Origin: Sporolituus thermophilus DSM 23256 | GTDB taxonomy: Bacteria > Bacillota > Negativicutes > Sporomusales > Thermosinaceae | NCBI RefSeq assembly: GCF_900102435.1 | Contig: NZ_FNBU01000014.1 | Span: 1-64,000 of the forward strand | DNA: 64,000 nucleotides | Direction of reading: 5' to 3' | Shown here: one piece after another, positions 30,385 to 39,459 of the stretch | How positions within the stretch are numbered: the stretch's first letter is position 1 | Layout: each line of letters begins with the position of its first letter | Translations under genes and position numbers: made by a program | The notes under the pieces: generated by a model | What the model saw: the letters and a program-made list of their open reading frames with translations, nothing else | Database searches by the model: none | What the model was told of the DNA's origin: nothing

Positions 30385-31222
30385 ACTGGTTCCTCCCGAT
30401 TTTCTCTATTTCGCGGGCAATCATTCCTTGATCAAGATCCTGCGGTCGCTGGCCGGTGGCCAGCATGACCACCGTAGCCGCCGTCAGTTTGTCTGCTTGC
30501 CCGGACTTGACATTAGCCAGCAGTTTATTGATAAGATGTTTTTTCGCCTGGTAGTATTCGTAAGCCGAACAGGGAAAATACTCTTTTAGTTCGGTATACG
30601 TCAGCCAAGGCGCTTCCTGTAAAATGCCGGTAATCTCCCGCTGCCGGCGATCCTTCTCGGCAATGCCGCAGGCGACGCAATATTTATGCTCCGGCCGGCA
30701 AAGCACGCCGCACCCGGCGCAGGGACGCCAACCGCTGAGCCGCTTGAGTTTGGTATAGGCAAAATCTTTTAAGAGTAGCCTGAGCAGGCAGCTGCGCAAC
30801 TGTTCGTCCGCGATCGCCGTCACCATTTCCTGCGCCTTCTTTACTTCGTCGGCCTCCAGGCGGATGGCCCGCAGTTTATAAGCCAAGGGCGGTTCTTCCT
30901 GAATTTCGCCGTTTTCATCATAATTCGGGCAATCTTTGAAATATCCTGCCTGAAAGCGAATGGCGACGATGACTTTGTCGCCGAGAAAGGCATTGATTTT
31001 GTCAAGCAAAACCTGCTTCATGGTGGAGAGATGGTGGCTCCAGACCGAACTAGTCACTACCAGAATAAGGGTGCCGCGTTCCACCGCGGCCGGCCGGGCA
31101 TGGGCGGCAATATCGTCGCCCACGATTTCGCGCCAGTGATAAATGACCGACTGGGCTTTGAATTTCTTCGCCAAACCTAGTTTTTCCAAGGTAGGCCCAA
31201 TGGTCTCCCCAAGCCTTATCAT
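30362..31222 (-). CDS. DUF721 (DciA-like) protein with zinc ribbon
   Basis: 286 residues. The N-terminal about 95 residues are a DUF721/DciA domain (YHWREIVGDDIAAHARP, VVTSSVWSHHLSTMK), a family linked to loading of the DnaB helicase. A cysteine ribbon CAGCGVLC..HKYCVACG follows in the middle, then a helical C-terminal part. The extra ribbon is more than the simple DciA form. It sits between recF (4-base ATGA overlap) and remB in the origin operon, which fits a replication role. Confidence 0.85.
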   Translation of the reverse strand: MIRLGETIGPTLEKLGLAKKFKAQSVIYHWREIVGDDIAAHARPAAVERGTLILVVTSSVWSHHLSTMKQVLLDKINAFLGDKVIVAIRFQAGYFKDCPNYDENGEIQEEPPLAYKLRAIRLEADEVKKAQEMVTAIADEQLRSCLLRLLLKDFAYTKLKRLSGWRPCAGCGVLCRPEHKYCVACGIAEKDRRQREITGILQEAPWLTYTELKEYFPCSAYEYYQAKKHLINKLLANVKSGQADKLTAATVVMLATGQRPQDLDQGMIAREIEKIGRNQYVFTPGG

Positions 31223-32334
31223 GGCGTCACTTCCCTTACGGCGCCACCGGCGACCTGATAGTATTGCCCGGACAGATCATCCGGAAAATACTTGGCGTCG
31301 GTGGCCGTGATAAAAGTCTGAATCCGTTCACGGATGAAATAGAGCAGGTGACTGCGCCGCTCCTCGTCCAGTTCGCTCATGACGTCGTCGAGTAAAAGCA
31401 GCGGGTATTCGCCGGTTTCGGATTTAATGAATTCCAATTCCGCGAGCTTAAGCGCCAGCGCCCCGGTCCGCTGCTGGCCCTGGGAGCCAAAGACGCGCAG
31501 GTCATGGCCATTGACGGCCAGCAGCAAATCATCGCGGTGGGGGCCGATCGTTGTCGTACCGCGGGCAATATCCTCAGCCCGCCGCGCCGTGAGCTGCCGG
31601 CGGTACCACTCACTGGAAAGCGGCTTTGGGGCCTCGTCATCCGGATGCAGATAAGGCTGGTAGTAGCTAAGCGACAAATTTTCTTTACTGGCGGTAATGC
31701 GGCGATGCATCAAGTTGGCCAACATGGCCAGCTTCCGCACCGCCTCAAAACGTTTGCCGACCAAAAACGCGGCGCCGGCGGCCAGCTGTTCGTCCCAGGC
31801 GTCAATTAGGTCGGCCTTGGCCTCCCTTTCGCGCACTTTTTTTAATAAGCTGTTGCGTTGCTGCACAACCCGGTTATATTGGATAAGCGCGCGGTAGTAG
31901 GCGCGGCTGACCTGGGAAATCTCGCCGTCCAAAAAGCGGCGGCGCAGCGCCGGCGCCCCTTTGACCAGCTGCAAATCCTCGGGCGAAAACAAAACGGCGT
32001 TGAGCGTACCGACCAGTTCCCGCTGTTTGATGGGGTGCCCATTATGTAGTATTTCCTTATTTTGGCTGGGTATAAGACGGATGGCCAATTTGTGCTCTAC
32101 TTCTTGCTTGGTAAAAGCAATTTCCACTAGCGCGGCCCCTTGCCCCCACCGTACCAGCTCGTTATCAACGGCGGTGCGATGGGAACGTCCCATCGCACCA
32201 AGATATAAAGCTTCGAGAATATTGGTTTTGCCTTGGGCATTGCGGCCGATAAAAATATTAATGTTGCGGGCAAATTCTAAGGTTAAACCGGCGTAATTGC
32301 GAAAATTCCTCAAAACTAGCCGGGTTACCCGCAT
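31219..32334 (-). CDS. recF: DNA replication and repair protein RecF
   Basis: About 371 residues, an SMC-like ATPase that loads RecA at gaps. Walker A GRNAQGKTNILEALYL, signature region GSQGQQRTGALALKLAE and Walker B LLLLDDVMSELD. The ATG at 32334 starts five bases after the yaaA stop; a longer reading overlaps that gene. Confidence 0.97.
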   Translation of the reverse strand: MRVTRLVLRNFRNYAGLTLEFARNINIFIGRNAQGKTNILEALYLGAMGRSHRTAVDNELVRWGQGAALVEIAFTKQEVEHKLAIRLIPSQNKEILHNGHPIKQRELVGTLNAVLFSPEDLQLVKGAPALRRRFLDGEISQVSRAYYRALIQYNRVVQQRNSLLKKVREREAKADLIDAWDEQLAAGAAFLVGKRFEAVRKLAMLANLMHRRITASKENLSLSYYQPYLHPDDEAPKPLSSEWYRRQLTARRAEDIARGTTTIGPHRDDLLLAVNGHDLRVFGSQGQQRTGALALKLAELEFIKSETGEYPLLLLDDVMSELDEERRSHLLYFIRERIQTFITATDAKYFPDDLSGQYYQVAGGAVREVTP

Positions 32335-32338
32335 AATG

Positions 32339-32563
32339 TCACCTGTCGGAGCCAGCGACCACTTTCCATACCGCCACACCTTCAATTTCCACCACATCGC
32401 CGGGGTGGATTTTTTTGCGCCGTTCGCTTACCACTGTGCCGTTTACGCGTATCTTTCCCGCTTCAACCCAAAATTTCGCCTGACCGCCTGTTTCAATTAC
32501 TCCCTGCCATTTAAGGAGTTGATCAAGCTGAATGGCGGGTGGTTTTATGGAAATTTCTTCCAT
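32339..32563 (-). CDS. yaaA: S4 domain RNA-binding protein YaaA
   Basis: 74 residues, a single S4 domain (LDQLLKWQGVIETGGQAK..KIRVNGTVVSERRKKIHPGD). It occupies the usual slot between dnaN and recF. Binds structured RNA; role in ribosome assembly suspected. Confidence 0.93.
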   Translation of the reverse strand: MEEISIKPPAIQLDQLLKWQGVIETGGQAKFWVEAGKIRVNGTVVSERRKKIHPGDVVEIEGVAVWKVVAGSDR

Positions 32564-32573
32564 GAAAATCCTC

Positions 32574-33698
32574 CTAGCTTGTCCGCACCGGGGTTATTAC
32601 ATAGGTATAATTTTCATCGTCCACCGGTTTTATGCAAGCCGGGCTGAGCGGAGTATTAAGGGAGAACCTTAGCAGTTCACTGTCGATGTTTTTGATAATG
32701 TCAAGAACATACCGGGCGTTGAAGGCAATGTCAATTTCGTTGCCGGTCATCGTTGCGCCCACCATCTCGCAAGCTTTGCCCACGTCGGGATTGTTCGAGG
32801 TAATGATAATATGGTCGGGCTTAAACGAAAACTTGATAATATTGTAATCACCGTCTTTAGCCAAGAGCGCCACCCGTTCGACGGCCGCCCCAAACTGGTC
32901 GGTGTTAATTTCCGCAACCGTCGCGAAATTGGTAGGAATAACCTTGTTATAGTCAGGGAACTGGCCTTCGATAATGCGGGCAATGATATAGACATTATCA
33001 AATTCAAAGGAAACCTGATTTTTATGCCACGATACTTTTACATCCATTGGCACTTCGGAAACCAGCAGACGGGCGACCTCAGCCAGAAATTTCGCGGGAA
33101 TAATCATTTTGACTTTGCTGTTTATGCCAGGCTGGCCAAAAGCGTCGAGCACGTCTTTCTTCAGGGCCAACCGGTGCGTATTGGTCGCGACCATGCGGAT
33201 GCCAAGCTCGTCGGCTTCCAACAGTCCGCCGGTAAAAATCGGCCGGGCTTCGTCGGTAGCACAGGCGAAAACCGTCTTTTTGATCAGTTCGCGCAGAATA
33301 TTGTCTTTTACCGTAAACGACTGATCGCTGCTCAGCGGTTTTAAGACCGGAAATTCTTCGGCCGGCAGACTGAGAAGGTTGAACTGGGCCGAAGCGGAGG
33401 CAATCCGAATGGTCCGGTCTTCCGTATTTGAGGCAATTTCGACCGTTTCGCCGGGAAGACGCCGGACCAGTTCCTGAAAATAACGGCCCGACAAAACAAT
33501 GGCGCCCGGTTTTTCCACCTGGGCTTCAATCGAGCAGCTGATGCCGATTTCATAGTCGGTTGCTTGCAGCTGCAGGCGGTTGTCCTGGGCGGCAAGGTAA
33601 ATGCCGGTGAGAATGGGCAGGGGGTTTTTGGTGGCGACCGCTTTTTGCACCGTTTGTACCGCATGGTTAAGCAGGTCTTTCCGACAGGTTATTTTCAT
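32574..33698 (-). CDS. dnaN: DNA polymerase III beta clamp
   Basis: 374 residues, the normal length for the sliding clamp. Three clamp repeats are seen, with an IGISCSIEAQVE N-terminal block and the C-terminal YVITPVRTS. It tethers polymerase III to DNA. The start MKITCRKDLL is preceded by TAGGAGG. It stands between dnaA and yaaA, and the AT-rich gap before it also carries DnaA-box-like sequences. Confidence 0.98.
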   Translation of the reverse strand: MKITCRKDLLNHAVQTVQKAVATKNPLPILTGIYLAAQDNRLQLQATDYEIGISCSIEAQVEKPGAIVLSGRYFQELVRRLPGETVEIASNTEDRTIRIASASAQFNLLSLPAEEFPVLKPLSSDQSFTVKDNILRELIKKTVFACATDEARPIFTGGLLEADELGIRMVATNTHRLALKKDVLDAFGQPGINSKVKMIIPAKFLAEVARLLVSEVPMDVKVSWHKNQVSFEFDNVYIIARIIEGQFPDYNKVIPTNFATVAEINTDQFGAAVERVALLAKDGDYNIIKFSFKPDHIIITSNNPDVGKACEMVGATMTGNEIDIAFNARYVLDIIKNIDSELLRFSLNTPLSPACIKPVDDENYTYVITPVRTS

Positions 33699-33829
33699 TG
33701 TTCGGCCTCCTAAAATGTTGGTATAAGAATACGGTTTAAATCATAGAATCATAGAATAGCCGTATTCGTAGTAGGCGCTGTCGATATGTTGAAAAAGAGG
33801 GTAAATGCTTGTCGAAAAAGGATAGTGTG

Positions 33830-33943
33830 TGTTAATAAAATGTCGATAAAGTACAAAGCCTGTATCCACAAATTCACATTTTTAGCTGGGGAAAAATTTA
33901 TTCACAAACCGTTGACAGCTTACGCACCTACTTATGCACAGCT
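33830..33943. promoter_or_regulatory. DnaA-box-like cluster between dnaA and dnaN
   Basis: Near-matches to TTATCCACA: TGTATCCACA near 33,861, TTATTCACA at 33898-33906 and TTATGCACA at 33932-33940. The gap dnaN-dnaA is AT-rich. It may be the second half of a bipartite origin or an autoregulatory site. Confidence 0.55.
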
Positions 33944-35386
33944 TTATGCACTTTCGATGCGTTTAATAAGTTCTTTGATGGTATTATTAAGCTTAGGGTC
34001 CTCATTGCGTTCGCGGCTGATTTTTTCGTTGGCATGAATGACGGTAGTATGATCCCGGCCGCCAAAGACTTCGCCGATGCGCGGCAACGACGTGTCGGTC
34101 AGCTCGCGGCAGAGATACATGGCGATTTGGCGGGGATAGGCCACATTGCGGGTCCGTTTCTTCGCCAACAGGTCTTCTTTTTTGATTTTGAAATAGGAGC
34201 ACACCACGTCGAGGACCAGTTCGGGCGTGATTTGCTTGGGTTTGCCGTGGGGAAAAATGTCCTTAAGGGCTTCGGTAGCCAGGTTGATATCGATGGGCTG
34301 ATTGGTCAGCGAAGCGTAGGCCATTACCCGGATGAGGGCGCCTTCCAGTTCGCGGATGTTGTTGTCGATGCGGCTGGCGATGTAGACCATGACATCATTG
34401 GGTATATTAAGGTTTTCCAGCATCGCCTTTTTGCGCAGAATAGCAATGCGCGTTTCCAGGTCGGGCGGCTGAATGTCGGTGATGAGGCCCCACTCAAAGC
34501 GCGAGCGCAGCCGGTCCTCCAAGGTTTGAATCTCCCGCGGCGGCCGGTCGCTGGAAATAATAATCTGTTTGCTGGCTTCATGGAGGGTGTTGAAAGTATG
34601 GAAAAACTCCTCCTGGGTCCGTTCCTTATTAGAGAGGAATTGAATGTCGTCTACCAGCAGCACGTCGATGTTGCGGTATTTTTGCCGGAACAACTCCGGA
34701 TTACCGTCGCGGATGGAACTGATCAATTCGTTGGTAAATTTCTCACTGGAAATGTAGAGCACTTTCAGGTGCGGGTGGTTTTGCCGGATGCGATGGCCAA
34801 TGGCATGCATGAGATGAGTCTTGCCCAAACCGACGCCGCCATAGAGAAATAAGGGGTTGTACACTTGCGCCGGCACTTCGGCCACGGCCAAGGCGGCTGC
34901 GTGGGCAAAGCGGTTGGAATTGCCGATAACAAACGTTTCAAAAACATATTTCGGATTAAGATTGGTCGGCGGGTCCTCGTTGACGGTAATGCGCAGCGGA
35001 GTTGTCTCCGGCTTGGCGGCCGGAGCGGGCGATGGGGCGGCAGGCGGGAGGGAAGTATCTTTTGGCGCATCGTCGGTACGGGTAACGGCTGTTTCCGTGG
35101 CAATTGCTTCTTCCAGAGTATCGGCGTTTTCGTCCATGTTGATAAAACGGACGTCAATCGGCCGCTGCAAAATGGTTGATACAGTTCGGCTGATGAGGCC
35201 GGCGTAGCGTGTTTCTACCCATTCTTTGACAAACTGTTTGGGCACGCCGATTTCAAGGGTCGAATCGACTAATCCTAACGGCAGCATCGATGACTTGACC
35301 CAATTGTCAAAAATCGGCCTGGCAATCTCTTTTTGCACCATGGATAGCACCTGTTCCCAGAGAGCCGCCAGTTGCGATGGATTCAT
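33944..35386 (-). CDS. dnaA: chromosomal replication initiator DnaA
   Basis: About 480 residues: an N-terminal interaction domain, a proline/alanine-rich linker (about 95-140), AAA+ domain with Walker [16 protein letters not shown] and Walker [11 protein letters not shown], and domain IV with [15 protein letters not shown], which binds DnaA boxes. The ATG at 35386 follows GGTTGAGG. The boxes lie just upstream. Confidence 0.98.
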   Translation of the reverse strand: MNPSQLAALWEQVLSMVQKEIARPIFDNWVKSSMLPLGLVDSTLEIGVPKQFVKEWVETRYAGLISRTVSTILQRPIDVRFINMDENADTLEEAIATETAVTRTDDAPKDTSLPPAAPSPAPAAKPETTPLRITVNEDPPTNLNPKYVFETFVIGNSNRFAHAAALAVAEVPAQVYNPLFLYGGVGLGKTHLMHAIGHRIRQNHPHLKVLYISSEKFTNELISSIRDGNPELFRQKYRNIDVLLVDDIQFLSNKERTQEEFFHTFNTLHEASKQIIISSDRPPREIQTLEDRLRSRFEWGLITDIQPPDLETRIAILRKKAMLENLNIPNDVMVYIASRIDNNIRELEGALIRVMAYASLTNQPIDINLATEALKDIFPHGKPKQITPELVLDVVCSYFKIKKEDLLAKKRTRNVAYPRQIAMYLCRELTDTSLPRIGEVFGGRDHTTVIHANEKISRERNEDPKLNNTIKELIKRIESA

Positions 35387-35399
35387 TAGCCTCAACCCT

Positions 35400-35800
35400 T
35401 TCTTTATAAATACGGACTATTGACCGCCGCACTACTGAAAAAATTAACAAAGAAATTATCCGCGCAACATAACTTATCCACATAGTTATACACAAATGTT
35501 GATAACTTGAACAAAACCGGCCCATTTAGCCGAAAAAAAAGACGGCAGCGGAGAAAAAGCGCTCCACAGTCGTTATGTTTACAGGGTTGGTGAAGATATT
35601 CACTGTTGTGGATAACTCTGTTAATAACTTGGGGAATATGTGAATAAAATCGAAAAATATGTATATAACTGCAAGAGTAAGCTAAAAATGTGGATAAGTA
35701 CACACTTTTTATATTAACAAATGCGCGGGGAGTTATCAACAATTATTTTCCCTATTCACCAAAGTCTGCCCATTTGCCGACAAATTTATCCACAGGGCGA
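35400..35800. other. chromosomal replication origin (oriC)
   Basis: The non-coding, AT-rich gap between dnaA and rpmH holds at least five DnaA boxes: TTATCCACA 35474-35482, TGTGGATAA 35607-35615 and 35689-35697, TTATCAACA 35733-35741 and TTATCCACA 35786-35794. An AT-rich stretch lies at 35,640-35,730. Position beside dnaA and divergence of the two gene arms support it. No other gene is seen in 35,387-35,924. Confidence 0.88.
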
Positions 35801-35813
35801 CACGGCAATTTTC

Positions 35814-35842
35814 TTGACACTGACCCTGGTCTATTCTATAAT
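35814..35842 (+). promoter_or_regulatory. rpmH promoter
   Basis: TTGACA (35814-35819) and TATAAT (35837-35842), both perfect, with 17 bases between them, right after the last DnaA box. Confidence 0.92.
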
Positions 35843-35924
35843 CTAAATAGTTGTACTCTCATGATGTAGCATGGCTCATTCTGCTTATTCGGCAGCAGTT
35901 CAGTCTCTTAAGGAGGTGTAATAG

Positions 35925-36059
35925 ATGAAGCGCACTTACCAACCCAACACGCTGTGGCGAAAAAGAACCCATGGGTTTCGGGCCCGCATGAAAACCAGAG
36001 GCGGTCGTCTCGTTTTAAAGAGAAGACGTGCCAGAGGCAGAAAGAGATTATCTGCATAG
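35925..36059 (+). CDS. rpmH: 50S ribosomal protein L34
   Basis: 44 residues ([18 protein letters not shown]...RGRKRLSA), highly basic and of normal length. AAGGAGGTG precedes the start. First gene of the rightward origin operon, behind a consensus promoter. Confidence 0.98.
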   Translation: MKRTYQPNTLWRKRTHGFRARMKTRGGRLVLKRRRARGRKRLSA

Positions 36060-36126
36060 TAGGCCGCCATATGTGGCCTATTTTTTCCATATGGACAGTT
36101 TAGAGCAGCAGAGATGATTAAATGTG

Positions 36127-36474
36127 ATGTATAAACTAAGTAAGGGCGGCATCCTGCGCAAGAATAAAAATTTTCAGACCGTGTACAAGCTAGGCAAGTC
36201 ATATGCCAACCGGCTGCTCGTGCTGTACGTCAAGCCTAACCGGGAAGGGCTGCGCCGGGCCGGCTTTGTTACCGGCAAACGCCTGGGCGGTGCGGTCGTC
36301 CGCAACCGGGCGCGACGGTTGATGAAGGAAGCTTACCGCTTAAATCAGCATCAGCTGACCACCGGTGTCGATATGGTGTTTATTGCCCGCCAGCCGATTG
36401 TCAAAGCCGATTTTGCCGCAGTGAGCAAAGCCCTGCTTGAGTTATGCGGTAAAGCTCAGTTATTTAATAAGTAG
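36127..36474 (+). CDS. rnpA: ribonuclease P protein component
   Basis: About 115 residues, basic, with the family signature [22 protein letters not shown]. It assists the RNase P RNA in tRNA 5' maturation. The ATG at 36127 directly follows an in-frame GTG. Normal position after rpmH. Confidence 0.96.
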   Translation: MYKLSKGGILRKNKNFQTVYKLGKSYANRLLVLYVKPNREGLRRAGFVTGKRLGGAVVRNRARRLMKEAYRLNQHQLTTGVDMVFIARQPIVKADFAAVSKALLELCGKAQLFNK

Positions 36475-36481
36475 TCTTACG

Positions 36482-36691
36482 ATGTTAAAACGCTTATTTA
36501 TTTTTTTAATCCGCCTTTACCAGAAATTTCTATCACCGCTAAAACCTCCGTCTTGCCGGTTTGTACCCACCTGTTCGGAATACGCTGCCCAGGCGATCGC
36601 AAAATACGGACTCGTTAAAGGTGGCTGGAAGGCCGTGCGGCGCCTCTTGCGCTGTCATCCTTTCCATCCCGGAGGGTATGATCCTGTCTGA
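36482..36691 (+). CDS. yidD: membrane protein insertion efficiency factor YidD
   Basis: 69 residues with the YidD core [30 protein letters not shown] and the [12 protein letters not shown] end. Its cysteines and amphipathic N-terminus are typical. It works with YidC, encoded next. The start at 36482 lies seven bases after rnpA. Confidence 0.95.
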   Translation: MLKRLFIFLIRLYQKFLSPLKPPSCRFVPTCSEYAAQAIAKYGLVKGGWKAVRRLLRCHPFHPGGYDPV

Positions 36692-36727
36692 TCCATACTT
36701 TGCGTGTGAATGAGGAGTGACTTTACT

Positions 36728-37372
36728 TTGGATTTTTTGAGCAATATCATGCAGACAGCCCTTACATACGCCTATAACCTTACGGCGGCTCTGGGGGTTG
36801 CCAATTATGGTGTGGCGATTATTCTGCTGACCATAGTGATTAAGATTGCCCTGTATCCGCTCACGGCCAAACAAGTAACATCCATGAAGGCTATGCAGGA
36901 ATTGCAGCCGAAGATTAAGGAACTCCAGGAGAAGTATAAAGGCAATCCGGAAAAACTGAATAAAGAATTGGCCGTCCTGTATAAGGAATCGGGGGTCAAT
37001 CCTTTTTCCGGCTGCCTGCCGCTCTTGGTGCAAATGCCAATCCTCATCGCCATCTTTTTCGCCATCCGGGATTACAAATATCTTCACCAACCTGGTTTTT
37101 TGTGGATGAAAGACCTGGCCCAGCCCGATCCGACCTATATTCTGCCTGTTCTGGCGGCGGCGACAACCTGGATTCAGCAGAAACAGACCATGACGGATGC
37201 GACGCAGCAGAACAAGATGATGATGATTTTTATGCCGCTGTTTATTGGCTATATTAGCTTATCGTTTCCAGGCGGCCTGGTATTGTATTGGGTGGTCAGC
37301 AATATTGTGCAGATTATCCAGCAATGGTGGATGTACCGGAAACCGGCGACAGTACAAGGGGAGGCTCGCTAA
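36728..37372 (+). CDS. yidC: membrane protein insertase YidC/OxaI
   Basis: About 214 residues, the short form without the large periplasmic domain. Core helices: YGVAIILLTIVIKIALYPLT, the KAMQELQPKIKELQEKY cytoplasmic hairpin and FPGGLVLYWVVSNIVQIIQQ. A TTG start at 36728 with GAGGAG nine bases upstream is preferred; the in-frame ATG at 36710 overlaps that ribosome site. Confidence 0.93.
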   Translation: MDFLSNIMQTALTYAYNLTAALGVANYGVAIILLTIVIKIALYPLTAKQVTSMKAMQELQPKIKELQEKYKGNPEKLNKELAVLYKESGVNPFSGCLPLLVQMPILIAIFFAIRDYKYLHQPGFLWMKDLAQPDPTYILPVLAAATTWIQQKQTMTDATQQNKMMMIFMPLFIGYISLSFPGGLVLYWVVSNIVQIIQQWWMYRKPATVQGEAR

Positions 37373-37375
37373 TCT

Positions 37376-37999
37376 ATGACTGCGGTAGAAAAATCGGGCA
37401 AAACAATCGAAGAAGCGATAGAGCTCGCCCGAGCCGAACTTGGCGTTGGACCTGACCGTATCGAATTTGAGGTGTTGGAACAGCCGAGCAAAGGGTTATT
37501 TGGCTTCATTGGCGGCAGACCGGCGCGCGTGCGGGTATGGCTGAAGAAAATTGACCCGGTCGCGGTCGCCAGGGATTTTCTGCAAAATGTGTTCAAAGCC
37601 ATGCGGCTTGAGGTATGTATTGAGAAGATGACCCAGGATGGCCAGGTCATTCTTAATATGCGCGGCGAAGATTTAGGCGTGCTAATCGGTAAGCACGGCC
37701 AGACGCTGGATGCGCTGCAATATCTGACCAATTTGGCCGCCAATAAGGATGCCGAGGAGAAGGTCCGCATTATCCTCGACGTCGAAGACTATCGCAAGCG
37801 TCGGGCCGAGACGCTGACCAATTTGGCGAAACGGGTGGCCGAACGGGTTAAACGCCGCGGCGAGCGGGTGACGCTGGAGCCCATGACACCGCATGAACGC
37901 AAGATTATCCACATGGCGCTGCAGCATGATCACCGCATTGTTACTTACAGCGAAGGCGAAGAGCCGTATCGCAAAGTCGTGATTGCGTTAAAAAAGTAG
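37376..37999 (+). CDS. khpB: Jag/KhpB RNA-binding protein
   Basis: 207 residues: Jag-N domain (1-50), KH domain with GVLIGKHGQTLDALQYL, and R3H domain with LEPMTPHERKIIH. Binds RNA and affects cell shape and division in Firmicutes. It follows yidC by three bases and ends at a hairpin. Confidence 0.95.
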   Translation: MTAVEKSGKTIEEAIELARAELGVGPDRIEFEVLEQPSKGLFGFIGGRPARVRVWLKKIDPVAVARDFLQNVFKAMRLEVCIEKMTQDGQVILNMRGEDLGVLIGKHGQTLDALQYLTNLAANKDAEEKVRIILDVEDYRKRRAETLTNLAKRVAERVKRRGERVTLEPMTPHERKIIHMALQHDHRIVTYSEGEEPYRKVVIALKK

Positions 38000-38012
38000 A
38001 TTTTGGTGCATG

Positions 38013-38044
38013 ATAAAGCCCAGTAAGGAATTTACTGGGTTTTA
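38013..38044 (+). terminator. terminator after khpB
   Basis: AAGCCCAGTAAGGAATTTACTGGGTTTT, a short stem with a T-run, between khpB and mnmE. Confidence 0.75.
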
Positions 38045-38061
38045 ATGTTGAGGTGGCAACG

Positions 38062-39447
38062 ATGTATCAGGAGGACACTATAAGTGCGGTCGCCACGGCC
38101 GTCGGAGAAGGCGGGATCGGTATTATCCGCCTCAGCGGACCCCAGGCCCTGAAGGTAGCTGATGCGCTGTTTCGCGGCGTCCGAGGGCGGCGGGCGAGCG
38201 ATGTGGCCAGCCATACCGTGGCCTATGGGCGGATCGTCGACCCGGCAACGGAGACGGTAGTCGACGAAGTGCTGCTGCTGGTTATGCGGGCGCCCCGTTC
38301 CTATACGCGCGAGGATGTGGTGGAAATTCACTGCCACGGCGGGCCGGCGCCGCTGCGGAAAATTCTGGACCTAACCCTGGCCCATGGCGCTCGCTTGGCC
38401 GAGCCCGGGGAGTTTACCAAACGCGCGTTTTTAAACGGCCGGCTGGATTTGGCCCAGGCCGAGGCGGTCATCGATATCATCCGGGCCAAAACCGACGCGT
38501 CGCTGCGCATGGCGGTGAATCATCTCGCCGGTGGCCTGTCGGCCCAAATCCGCACCTTGCGGGACGATATTCTGGCGATGATCGCCCATTTGGAAGCGGC
38601 CATTGATTTTCCCGAGGAAGATATTGAGGAATTGGCCGCCGAGCAGGCCGCGGCCGGGATTAACGGTTTGCTGGCGGCCATTGATAAACTCTTGGCCACC
38701 GCTCAGACGGGCCGCATCCTGCGGGAAGGGCTGGAGACGGTCATTATCGGCAAGCCCAATGTCGGAAAGTCGAGTCTTTTAAACGCGCTACTCCGGGAAA
38801 AACGGGCGATCGTAACCGACATCCCGGGTACTACCCGCGATATTATCGAAGAGTATGTCAATATCCGCGGCGTGCCGCTGAAGATTGTCGACACGGCCGG
38901 CATCCGTGAGACCACCGATTTGGTCGAGAAAATCGGCGTCGAGCGGGCGCAGGAAATCATGCGGCGCGCCGATCTGGTCCTCTTGGTTCTTGACGCGTCT
39001 GCGCCGCTGTCGGCAGAAGACCGGCAGGTGCTGGACATGCTTCAGCAGCAGCAAGTTATTGTCCTAATCAATAAAACCGATTTGCCGGTGCGGCTGGAAC
39101 TGGACGAAGTGACGGCGCGCATGGCCGGGCGCCGGGTGCTGCGCATTTCCGTCCTGGAGGGAACCGGTCTGGACGAACTGGAGCAGGCGATCGTGGATAT
39201 GGTTTACGCCGGCAAAGCGGCACCGTCGGACAGCGCCTTTGTCAGCAATGTGCGTCACGCCGCTGCCTTGCGCCAGGCGCGCCAGCACCTGGCCGATGCG
39301 CTGGCTACCACTAGCGCCGGTATGCCGCCTGACTTTGTCGTCATTGATCTGCGGGCCGCCTGGGAGAAACTGGGTGAAATCACCGGGGAGACGGTGGGTG
39401 ACGATATCATCGACCAGATCTTCGCCCGGTTCTGCATCGGTAAATAG
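38062..39447 (+). CDS. mnmE: tRNA modification GTPase MnmE
   Basis: 461 residues: an N-terminal tetrahydrofolate-binding domain, central helical part and an inserted G domain (GKPNVGKSSLLNALL, DIPGTTRDIIEEY, DTAGIR, NKTD), ending in the catalytic FCIGK. With MnmG it modifies U34 of tRNAs. The ATG at 38062 follows TTGAGGTGG. Confidence 0.97.
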   Translation: MYQEDTISAVATAVGEGGIGIIRLSGPQALKVADALFRGVRGRRASDVASHTVAYGRIVDPATETVVDEVLLLVMRAPRSYTREDVVEIHCHGGPAPLRKILDLTLAHGARLAEPGEFTKRAFLNGRLDLAQAEAVIDIIRAKTDASLRMAVNHLAGGLSAQIRTLRDDILAMIAHLEAAIDFPEEDIEELAAEQAAAGINGLLAAIDKLLATAQTGRILREGLETVIIGKPNVGKSSLLNALLREKRAIVTDIPGTTRDIIEEYVNIRGVPLKIVDTAGIRETTDLVEKIGVERAQEIMRRADLVLLVLDASAPLSAEDRQVLDMLQQQQVIVLINKTDLPVRLELDEVTARMAGRRVLRISVLEGTGLDELEQAIVDMVYAGKAAPSDSAFVSNVRHAAALRQARQHLADALATTSAGMPPDFVVIDLRAAWEKLGEITGETVGDDIIDQIFARFCIGK

Positions 39448-39459
39448 GGGGTGAAGGAT

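Noticed and set aside
35404-35742. Minus-strand 112-codon frame in the oriC gap
   Set aside because: Lies over several DnaA boxes, is AT-driven and shows no protein family; treated as non-coding.
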